A stretch of 11,702 nt of DNA from CAYFUT01 sp964346395 (GTDB lineage: Bacteria; Bacillota; Halanaerobiia; Halobacteroidales; Halobacteroidaceae): positions 1 through 11,702 of the forward strand of contig CAYFUT010000076.1 in NCBI GenBank assembly GCA_964346395.1. The letters are read 5' to 3'. Both the position numbers and the translations under genes were made by a program. The stretch's first letter is position 1. Each line of letters begins with the position of its first letter. The notes beneath the pieces are model-generated. The model ran no database searches. It worked only from the letters and a program-made list of their open reading frames with translations, and was not told where the DNA came from. Shown piece by piece: positions 1 to 6,536 of the stretch.

Positions 1-1438
1 TCCAGTCCCACAATTGCAGCACCTCGTTATAATACATCTGCTCTTCAATCTGGTACAAGGCGGCTTTATCCAGCGGATAAACTTTATCTTCGTCGGTAAA
101 TAAATCAAGATTCTGCTGGCTAATAAGACTTTCGTAAGTAAGTTCTGCCTCGGTGAGTAACCCTTTTAACTTCATACTGTGCCGCAGTCTGTCGGCGATT
201 AAATCTACCAAGGGGCCATTGCTGTAACGGCGGCATTTCTTAAATATTTCGGTAACTATCTTTTCATCTTTATTATGTAAATCCAGAATAATATCCTTGA
301 CCAAGGCTCGCAAATAATTAAAACTTAAGTTGCTAGTTATCTGGCTTACTTCCGGCTTATCTCCCAGTCGATTGACAGCATTTGAACTGTTACCCCCTTC
401 TTCTAACAGACAGAAAGGAGTAAATAATTCCTCCTGCGAACCCATAAGTTTATCTAATTCTTCCTCGTTTGTTCTTTTTACCAATGCTCTAATTTCTTCG
501 TCTAATCCCTGGTCTGCCTTCTTTAACCCTTTATCCTGCAGATGAACTGCTCCTATGTGCTTAAAGAGTCGAGCTGCAATATTATCTGAAAATATATAAT
601 TAACTATAGTGTCTTCTCCGTCATAAGCCCTAGCTTTATAAGCCTGATAATGATCTATTAGCCTCATTTTGCGTTCTACTAATTGAGGATTAAAACTTTT
701 TTTCATTAATTTTTCTAACTTGGTTTCCTTTAACTGTAACTTTTCTTTAAATATTTCATATAACTTATCTTTTAATTTAGAAGTTTTTACTTTAGTGCCC
801 GTTTCACTTCTATATTCACTACTTATATTTATATATCTTTTCCCTCTCTCAACTCCCGCCTGGACTCCATATTTTCCATACTTAATTACTCTTTCATCTA
901 TTAAAGCATTGAATATAGATTGCCTACTTTCCGATCTATAACGCTCTTTAATTTCATAAATCATATCATCTAAATAATATAAAATTCCCAGTTTAACCCC
1001 CAAAAACTCATTGCCCGTAAACTGCAGTAAATTTCCTAATCCCAAACTATCATAAGTCGTTACCTGATAACTAATCCCACTTTCTTCTGTCATCACTCCG
1101 GCGTATTGAGCTAAAGCCCCTCCCAGCAAGCCGCCTTCTAGTTCGTATTTATATTCTTTCCCATATTCTTTTACTTCCTGCAGATAAGCCTGCTTGGCCT
1201 GAGCAAACTCCTGTCGGGGCAAACCGGCCGCTATACATAAATTAATAATTCTATTTTCATTAGCTGTAAACCCATAATCTAAATTAACTACTTTATCAGC
1301 TTCACTTACTTGGGTTTTCACTTTTATTTTCTGAGTTTCCTTTAATTTGTCATCTAATTCTTTCATTATTTCTGTTAAATCCCGCTCAAAATCCAGCTCA
1401 CATACCTGCGCTAAAACTAATTTTGACTGCTCATTCAC
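1..1438 (-). CDS. Gene C: degenerate lipase-like (alpha/beta hydrolase) protein, 3' end beyond left edge
   Basis: An open frame of 479 codons runs from a GTG at 1436-1438 to the left edge without a stop, so the C-terminus is missing. The start is set by GAGGAGGG at 1446-1453, 7 nt upstream, and lies 20 nt after the stop of the 1111-aa gene, so the two are co-transcribed. I do not recognise the whole protein. Residues 74-140 look like the middle of a class-3-lipase/DUF2974-type hydrolase: a helix (about 76-95), then GGLLGGALAQYAG (102-114) where the family has GHSLGGALAQ, then TYDSLGLGNLLQF (128-140) where it has T(F/Y)xSPxxGN. Residues 280-296 (NYIFSD, then LFKHIG) resemble the family's late NYVxSDDxVG...HxG segment. 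The nucleophile Ser is Leu104 (codon 1127-1129, TTG) and the preceding His is Gly, so it is probably not a hydrolase. No signal peptide or membrane segment is seen. Residues 300-479 are charged, helical and unassigned. Seen: frame and motifs. Inferred: fold and inactivity. Confidence 0.85.
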   Translation of the reverse strand, partial: MNEQSKLVLAQVCELDFERDLTEIMKELDDKLKETQKIKVKTQVSEADKVVNLDYGFTANENRIINLCIAAGLPRQEFAQAKQAYLQEVKEYGKEYKYELEGGLLGGALAQYAGVMTEESGISYQVTTYDSLGLGNLLQFTGNEFLGVKLGILYYLDDMIYEIKERYRSESRQSIFNALIDERVIKYGKYGVQAGVERGKRYINISSEYRSETGTKVKTSKLKDKLYEIFKEKLQLKETKLEKLMKKSFNPQLVERKMRLIDHYQAYKARAYDGEDTIVNYIFSDNIAARLFKHIGAVHLQDKGLKKADQGLDEEIRALVKRTNEEELDKLMGSQEELFTPFCLLEEGGNSSNAVNRLGDKPEVSQITSNLSFNYLRALVKDIILDLHNKDEKIVTEIFKKCRRYSNGPLVDLIADRLRHSMKLKGLLTEAELTYESLISQQNLDLFTDEDKVYPLDKAALYQIEEQMYYNEVLQLWDW

Positions 1439-1445
1439 TATTATT

Positions 1446-1453
1446 CCCTCCTC
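1446..1453 (-). promoter_or_regulatory. Ribosome binding site fixing the GTG start of gene C
   Basis: Minus-strand GAGGAGGG stands 7 nt before GTG (1438-1436). It lies in the 20-nt gap after the preceding stop codon and is the strongest Shine-Dalgarno match nearby, which supports GTG rather than a downstream ATG. Confidence 0.75.
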
Positions 1454-1458
1454 AATTC

Positions 1459-4400
1459 TTAAGCTCTTCCTTTTTTATAGACGGGCAATATTTTATTTAA
1501 AGCTACTTCTATCGGTTCTTTTGAATCTTCTGATTCGCTCTTTCTATCTTCTTCTACATCCTCCGGCTTAATTTCTATCTCTTTAAATTCATCAAATTCA
1601 GTAGTATAATCTGAATTTTCAGCTACTCTTACACTGGGAATCCTATTTGGATTTGATTTTTCTTTTTTACATTTAGCGACATAACCGCGGTAAAAATCAG
1701 CCCGGGAACCTACCTCAATTTCTACCCCGGGACTACATACTCCTGTAATCAGTAGATTAATTCCCAATATAAAATCACCTGGGTTATATTTATACTCTAA
1801 ACTAGAATCTTTTTTAGGCTTAAATTTAATTACCGGTTTTTCAGTAAGCGGCATTTTCAATTCATAATATTCCTTGATTTTTTTCGGCTCGCCGTATAGC
1901 TTATCCTTAATAACCTGTTTAGCATAACTATTATTAAGATAACAGTTATCCGAAAATCTATCATTAGTAAATTCGCCGTCTATATAATCATCTACAATCT
2001 GTGATAGTTTTTCTTTGACCACAGTCTGATACTCTTCTTCAGTCTTTCTTTCCGTGCAGAATCTATGCGTAGCCCTTATAAAGTTTTGTTCAAAGGAAGA
2101 ATTATATTGGGGCGGATTATACTTTATTCCTAACCCCTGATCCCAAACTGCCTGAGGATTACCGTAAATTTTTCGCAAGATCATAGTTTGTACTACACTT
2201 GCTATGTAGCCTTTTCTTAGTTCACTTTTTATTTCTCCCTCTTTTAGATAAGGAAAAAATAAAAATTCACTGCCCTTCCTGGCACAAACTTTCTTTAACT
2301 TTTCTTCACCAGGCGGTTTTTCAGCAATTTTTATTAGTTTTTCATCTTTCTTCTGATCAGAAGTAGTTTTATCTTCTTTCTTAGCCGGATAAATAAATTT
2401 AAACATTCCTTCTCGTTTATTCAGATAAGCACGCTGCATGTTGGAAATTAACTTCATTAAATTAATCATCATTTCTCCTTTAGCTAATTCATCTTTATCT
2501 GACGTACGTAAGTTTTCTTTTTTAATAATCGCATCTGGATCAACTTTTTTAATATTATGCGGAAAATATATGTTGCGTTTTATTTCATATACTCCCTTAT
2601 CGTTTTTAATAAGCTGCCAATGCTGAAAATTTTCTGAATTGAAATTTCCCGGCGGGGCAGCAGTAATCAAATATTCACTAGTGCCCTCAATCGGTCTAAC
2701 TATAGGAGATATCCCATTTGTGATTAAGTAAACTCCGTGTTCTTTTTTTATTTCTATTTCGCTAAATTTCTCAGGTATATTACCGAAATCATAAGTTTCA
2801 ACTTTCATTTTAAAACTGTCTAGTTCAAAAAATTTATCCTTAATATATCCTTCTAGTTTCTGCTTTTCTTTTACAAATTTTAACTTTTTAAATCTCTTAT
2901 ATCGCTCTTTTGCAATTTCTCGGTCTATAGATGATGATATAACAGACTGTAACCACTCAAAAATTTGATTTACAATTCCACTGACAATCACTGCTACCAC
3001 ATATCCGCTAATATAAGAAACTGATTTTGCAAGTGCTATTATACTGGCAAGCACCAGTGTTTGAACTCCAGAAACAACTGCATCCTCTAACCCTTCCTCA
3101 ACAAAATTTATTCCTATATCAACCATTTTAAGTTTTTTATAATCTTTGGCTATATCTTTTTCATCAAAATTTATGTACTGCATTAGATTATACCTGCAGC
3201 TTTCAGTATAAAACAATCTTGCCTGCGCATCACCATAATAATAAATTTCCTCTCCTGGATGAATCATTTCATCTGTAATTTGACTTCCATCTTCTTGTTT
3301 GAATCTTTTATTCCATAAACTTTTTTTACCCAATAATTTCCCAGCCAAAGGGCGTAAATTATCTCCTTTTTTAACAGTATACTTTTTCCGCTGATTCATC
3401 AATAAAGTTGTTAAAAAGCTTAAATCAGCTCCCCGATTACAGCCGGTGAAAATTATATTAGCATCCGGATGTTGACTTTTTATCCGTTTATGTACCATCT
3501 GTAACAATTCCATTTCAGGAGGCAGCGGCTGCTGCTTAGCTGGTTCTTCACCTTGATAGGCAATTACTATATTTTTTTCTTCCTTCTCTTCTTTTTTAAA
3601 GACTACTACTCGAAACCCAGTGTCACACATATTTAACTTTTCATAAAATGTTATTCCACTTACATCTTCTAGGCCGGCATTTTTTCCTTCCACTATACTT
3701 TCTAGATAACTCATGAAATCATCTAATGCCTGTTTAGCTTTTTCGCTTTCAGCCGACTCTTTTGCCTGATCTAACGCTTCTAATTTATTAATTGAATCTC
3801 CTAATATTTCGGCTCGATCTTCTATTGCACAGGAAAAAAATGTAGTATAAATTAAACTGGTAATTAAATTATTCCTTTTTGAACGCAATTCGCCCTTAAC
3901 ATTCCAATCTACTGCGGCTTTAGAAACATCTGATAGATTTAAAGCAAGTTTGAAATCGCCTCCTGGAACAGCAGCACCATCAATTACTACGCATTTAGAG
4001 GCAAAATCAACAGTAGCATTGATCATCTTTTTTATTCTTTTTTCAGCTTCATTATTTTCTTTCACTTTTTCAATTTCTTCTCGCGAGGGATAAGGCTTTT
4101 CCTCCCCCGATTCAATTTTTTGCTGCAGTTCTTCAAAATTATTCACTACTTCTTCCGGTTCCTCTTCTGGCTGCGACCGTTCTCTAAAAACTTCCATTGC
4201 CTGTATCCATTTTTCATCTAAAGGCTTATCTCCCCAGTTCATCTTTTCATACCGTTCTCTATAATTAATTTCTTCGTCCTGCTTTAGACTAACAGTGTTA
4301 GACTGAGATAAATTTTGAAAGTTATCTATAATACTTAACCATTTTCGATCCAGATAATCTGCTATTACCTTATAATTATCTCCGCCGTATATCACTTCCC

Positions 4401-4794
4401 AGTCTTTTAAGAACTCGCCTTCTTCATTACCTTGCTTCATTTTTTCTAAATATTCCATTGCTATTCCGGCATTTTTGCGTAGATCAACTAATTCTTCTTC
4501 TTCACTTAAATAGTTCCCATCACTATCAGTGCCATAAACATATCTTTCTACTTCTCCTTCTTCGTCTCTGCGTGCAAATATTTTAGGAGCTAAAAGATCA
4601 TCTAATTGAGTTGACAATTCATCTGCCGACGTTTCTTCTCCTCCTACTGGTGCTTCTGTATCGTTTTCTTCAATTGCTTTTAAATTAACAAATTCCCAAG
4701 ATAGATTAGTTAAATTACTGAAGGTTAACAATTCTTTATGTGTTATTTTCTTTTTATCTTTACTTTGACCTCCGCCACTTTTAGCTTCTCTCAT
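1459..4794 (-). CDS. Gene B: 1111-aa multidomain protein with inactive lipase-like domain, LysM module and membrane segment
   Basis: ATG at 4792-4794 follows AGGAGG; gene A ends 12 nt upstream. There is no signal peptide: the N-terminus is MREAKSGGGQSKDKKK. Residues 1-260 are acidic and helical, with a DWEVIYGG motif at 132-139. Residues 378-468 read as the N-terminal half of a class-3-lipase-like domain: TGFRVVVFKKEEKEEKNIVIAYQGEEP (392-418, two strands where the family has TGFxAVxF and IAYRGT), a helix, then DANIIFTGCNRGADLSFL (444-461) in place of GHSLGGALA. The nucleophile Ser is Asn453 (codon 3436-3438) and RGT is QGE, so catalysis is unlikely. Residues 472-520 match a LysM repeat: YTVKKGDNLRPLAGKLLG, then IHPGEEIYYY. 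Residues 573-617 are hydrophobic, enough for two membrane helices. Residues 724-741 (QHWQLIKNDKGVYEIKRN) resemble a ricin-type QxW repeat. Residues 830-1111 are unassigned, with an acidic tail. The product is unknown; family links are inferred by eye. Confidence 0.9.
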   Translation of the reverse strand: MREAKSGGGQSKDKKKITHKELLTFSNLTNLSWEFVNLKAIEENDTEAPVGGEETSADELSTQLDDLLAPKIFARRDEEGEVERYVYGTDSDGNYLSEEEELVDLRKNAGIAMEYLEKMKQGNEEGEFLKDWEVIYGGDNYKVIADYLDRKWLSIIDNFQNLSQSNTVSLKQDEEINYRERYEKMNWGDKPLDEKWIQAMEVFRERSQPEEEPEEVVNNFEELQQKIESGEEKPYPSREEIEKVKENNEAEKRIKKMINATVDFASKCVVIDGAAVPGGDFKLALNLSDVSKAAVDWNVKGELRSKRNNLITSLIYTTFFSCAIEDRAEILGDSINKLEALDQAKESAESEKAKQALDDFMSYLESIVEGKNAGLEDVSGITFYEKLNMCDTGFRVVVFKKEEKEEKNIVIAYQGEEPAKQQPLPPEMELLQMVHKRIKSQHPDANIIFTGCNRGADLSFLTTLLMNQRKKYTVKKGDNLRPLAGKLLGKKSLWNKRFKQEDGSQITDEMIHPGEEIYYYGDAQARLFYTESCRYNLMQYINFDEKDIAKDYKKLKMVDIGINFVEEGLEDAVVSGVQTLVLASIIALAKSVSYISGYVVAVIVSGIVNQIFEWLQSVISSSIDREIAKERYKRFKKLKFVKEKQKLEGYIKDKFFELDSFKMKVETYDFGNIPEKFSEIEIKKEHGVYLITNGISPIVRPIEGTSEYLITAAPPGNFNSENFQHWQLIKNDKGVYEIKRNIYFPHNIKKVDPDAIIKKENLRTSDKDELAKGEMMINLMKLISNMQRAYLNKREGMFKFIYPAKKEDKTTSDQKKDEKLIKIAEKPPGEEKLKKVCARKGSEFLFFPYLKEGEIKSELRKGYIASVVQTMILRKIYGNPQAVWDQGLGIKYNPPQYNSSFEQNFIRATHRFCTERKTEEEYQTVVKEKLSQIVDDYIDGEFTNDRFSDNCYLNNSYAKQVIKDKLYGEPKKIKEYYELKMPLTEKPVIKFKPKKDSSLEYKYNPGDFILGINLLITGVCSPGVEIEVGSRADFYRGYVAKCKKEKSNPNRIPSVRVAENSDYTTEFDEFKEIEIKPEDVEEDRKSESEDSKEPIEVALNKILPVYKKGRA
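3235..3381 (-). other. LysM-like module inside gene B (residues 472-520)
   Basis: The segment has the landmarks of a LysM repeat: YTVKKGDNL at its start, then LAGKLLG, a Trp (494) in the middle, and IHPGEEIYYY at its end, over about 49 residues. LysM modules usually bind N-acetylglucosamine polymers such as peptidoglycan. They also occur in tail-type proteins of phages and injection systems that have no signal peptide, as here. It begins 17 residues after the lipase-like elbow, so the second half of a normal lipase fold is missing or displaced. Confidence 0.8.
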
Positions 4795-4806
4795 TTTTTT
4801 CCTCCT

Positions 4807-5922
4807 TTAGTTTACATAAATATAATTTAAATAAGTTCCTATTTTGACATCATTAATACTTTTATAATCTCTTACCGCCTCAGCATCTTCCTCATAGGAT
4901 GAAGGATATCTTTCTTTTATCATTCCTTCCGAATAAATTAATGAACGATACTGACTATTCCATTTTCCTATCCCATCATAATCTAATTCATATTTTTTTA
5001 TCTTTCTCATACTTTCTAATAACTCTTTTTCATTCATTTTCTCTATCTCTTTCTGCAATTGCTTTGATATTTTTTTTCTTAACTTCATCGGCGGCAACTT
5101 TACTGTTTCATTTTCTTCCTCTATCCTTTTTTCCACCTTGTCAGAACGCCTTATTTCCCATTTAAAGTCATTATAACTTGGAGCCAATACTCTTTCATCT
5201 ACTATTACCACTCTCATTTCCAAATACTTAAATAACTTTTCTTCCTTCAAATACTGCACAAAATTAAATATCTGCTTTCTTCTTTTTTCTTTTTCCGCTT
5301 CATCTTCTATTCGATCGAAAATATATATATCTAAATCTAACTTTAATCTATTATGTTCGGGATCATTGACTACTCTTTTTCTTGCTTTTTCAAAATCTGA
5401 TTCTTTATAGCCTATAAATGTGTCTACTCCATCAACTTTAGCACCATTTTCTTTATATTCTTCTACTATTATATCTTCTCGACCCCAAATTTCTAATTCA
5501 CTCTTCACCTTTAAAAGTACTCTCTCTCCAAATATTTCTTTTGCTTGGGGCATAAGATATTCTTCTCCCGTTTTATTCATCATTACATAACTATAACTAT
5601 CTCCAACTTCTCCTAATCTACCGAAAGATAGTTTGCCTACGGTAGCACTGGCATAATAATAACTATCTCCTTCTTTGTTAGTCCCTATTATTGATTTAGG
5701 ATAAATTCTAGCTTGATAAAACTCTTCTCCCCGGCTGCTTCTAACTCCTATTCTTTTTACTACAAATTCTTTACCATACTTTTCATGAAGGTAGTCTTTT
5801 ATTTTTCTTCTTACACTTTCTGCATTATGATTACCAAAGGTTAATCCTATCCACGGTAAAGCTAATAAAATTAATACTATAGCTCCTATTCGGAACCAAT
5901 TAGGTTTAGATTGAAGTTTCAT
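4807..5922 (-). CDS. Gene A: membrane-anchored hypothetical protein, 371 aa
   Basis: ATG at 5920-5922 is preceded by AGAGGTGA and by a promoter about 50 nt upstream, so this is the first gene of the operon. The N-terminus is a short basic stretch (MKLQSKPNWFR) and one hydrophobic helix (about 12-29) with no lipobox Cys. That predicts a signal anchor, with the remaining 340 residues on the outer face of the inner membrane. Residues 37-75 (SVRRKIKDYLHEKYGKEFVV, then YQARIYPKS) recall the short anchored or lipoprotein 'YLxEKYGxxFxV...YPK' proteins common in Firmicutes, but I cannot name a family. Residues 260-312 are highly charged and probably helical or coiled coil. The gene ends 12 nt before gene B, and its stop codon abuts gene B's AGGAGG. 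A membrane partner or protector of gene B or C is possible, but that rests on position only. Base composition is markedly AT-rich. Confidence 0.88.
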   Translation of the reverse strand: MKLQSKPNWFRIGAIVLILLALPWIGLTFGNHNAESVRRKIKDYLHEKYGKEFVVKRIGVRSSRGEEFYQARIYPKSIIGTNKEGDSYYYASATVGKLSFGRLGEVGDSYSYVMMNKTGEEYLMPQAKEIFGERVLLKVKSELEIWGREDIIVEEYKENGAKVDGVDTFIGYKESDFEKARKRVVNDPEHNRLKLDLDIYIFDRIEDEAEKEKRRKQIFNFVQYLKEEKLFKYLEMRVVIVDERVLAPSYNDFKWEIRRSDKVEKRIEEENETVKLPPMKLRKKISKQLQKEIEKMNEKELLESMRKIKKYELDYDGIGKWNSQYRSLIYSEGMIKERYPSSYEEDAEAVRDYKSINDVKIGTYLNYIYVN

Positions 5923-5970
5923 TTACCTGGTCACCTCTTTAAAAAGTAAACTTTGTTTATATTTATGGTT

Positions 5971-5999
5971 ATTATACCATATAATGTAATTTATTTAAA
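5971..5999 (-). promoter_or_regulatory. Extended -10 SigA-type promoter for the gene A-B-C operon
   Basis: On the minus strand TATAAT (5976-5971) is a perfect -10, with TG one base before it (TGGTATAAT, an extended -10). A 17-nt spacer separates it from TTTAAA (5999-5994), a 4/6 match to TTGACA. It lies about 49 nt upstream of the gene A ATG. No other good promoter is visible in the gap. Confidence 0.7.
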
Positions 6000-6117
6000 T
6001 AGTATAGATTCTAAAACTGAACTCCCAAAATAAAACCCATCAATAAAAAACTTAAAGCCTCAATACAACTACAATACTTTGTAGCTCTATTGGAACTTTA
6101 AATTGAATTGGATTTGA

Positions 6118-6265
6118 TTAACTGTCAACTGCAAACTGCTTTCCTTCTGCTCCGTAAGTAACTTCCCAGTCTTCTATAAAACTAGCTTCTGAAAATAACA
6201 TGCCCAGCTTAATAATAAAAGTTAGCTGCAAAAGAATGAATGTTATCCAGATAGTCTTCTACTAC
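6118..6265 (-). pseudogene. Degenerate remnant resembling the N-terminal region of gene B
   Basis: The minus strand at 6201-6118 reads a short frame containing FIEDWEVTYGAEGKQFAVDS followed by a stop. It resembles residues 129-148 of the 1111-aa protein, FLKDWEVIYGGDNYKVIADY: F, DWEV and YG are identical at the same spacing. Just upstream, 6265-6248 in another frame encodes VVEDYL, which may correspond to AMEYLE, as expected if frameshifts have accumulated. No start, ribosome site or long frame exists, so I read it as a decayed paralogue fragment. The match is short and could also be a shared motif of a wider family. Confidence 0.45.
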
Positions 6266-6282
6266 CTATGTTAATTTAGCAT

Positions 6283-6347
6283 AAAAAAATAAAAGGAACA
6301 CCTCCTTATGTTGGGATAACCATATCCCAACATAAGGAGGTGTTCCT
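6283..6347 (-). terminator. 25-bp perfect inverted repeat; candidate terminator of the heptose operon
   Basis: Arms 6294-6318 and 6323-6347 are perfectly complementary over 25 bp, with loop ACCA (6319-6322). On the minus strand the right-hand arm is read first, and the hairpin is followed by TTTTATTTTTTT (6294-6283). That is intrinsic-terminator geometry about 190 nt downstream of the rfaE2 stop. No T-run follows on the plus strand. The stem is longer and less GC-rich than usual, and it contains CACCTCCTTA / TAAGGAGGTG, so it may instead be a hairpin left from the adjacent insertion sequence. Confidence 0.6.
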
Positions 6348-6386
6348 ATAAATAGTAAAATAACGAATATAACACAAATTTTTTAA

Positions 6387-6524
6387 CAAAAAAATATTGG
6401 CAAAGGCCGTTTAAAATAGGCTAAATTTTACGGCAAACATTCTGGAGTAAAATTACACGTAGCTCTAGACCCTACAGATAATAAATCTGTACAAATCGAA
6501 GAAACTATTATTAAAATTAAATAG
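6387..6524 (+). pseudogene. Fragment of an IS4-type DDE transposase
   Basis: The only plus-strand coding trace in the window. From 6420 it reads AKFYGKHSGVKLHVALD (residues 1-17 of the fragment) and on through PTDNKSVQIEETIIKIK to a TAG at 6522-6524. This matches the 'WAxFxxxKxGVKLHxxLD' segment of IS4-family transposases, just after their first catalytic Asp. The residue before A is TAG (6417-6419) where the family has Trp, consistent with a TGG to TAG nonsense change. The frame continues upstream only to a TAA at 6384. No catalytic triad survives. It stops 12 nt from the rfaE2 stop codon. Family assignment is by motif recall only. Confidence 0.6.
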
Positions 6525-6536
6525 CTCAAACTCAAA
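6525..6536 (+). repeat. Two CTCAAA hexamers
   Basis: CTCAAACTCAAA immediately follows the transposase fragment's stop and abuts the rfaE2 stop codon (6537-6539). The unit is the complement of TTTGAG in the seven-unit array at 9631-9672. Confidence 0.45.

Larger units (their letters stand above)
5923..6536. other. Gene-free gap of about 610 bp between the two operons
   Basis: No intact gene is present. In order the gap holds the gene A ribosome site and promoter (5932-5999), featureless AT-rich sequence (6000-6117), the minus-strand remnant resembling gene B (6118-6265), the 25-bp inverted repeat (6294-6347), AT-rich spacer, the plus-strand transposase fragment (6387-6524) and two CTCAAA units (6525-6536). 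The mix suggests an insertion and decay site. Confidence 0.7.

Noticed and set aside
330..545. Plus-strand frame of 71 codons, and similar ones at 720-941, 1347-1571, 2438-2626 and 4899-5165
   Set aside because: All lie antisense inside long minus-strand genes, have Ser/Leu/Phe-rich composition typical of complementary-strand shadows, and lack ribosome sites.
6118..6265. The DWEV-containing segment as a small functional gene
   Set aside because: No start with a ribosome site, frame broken upstream, and similarity only to an internal part of gene B; treated as a remnant.
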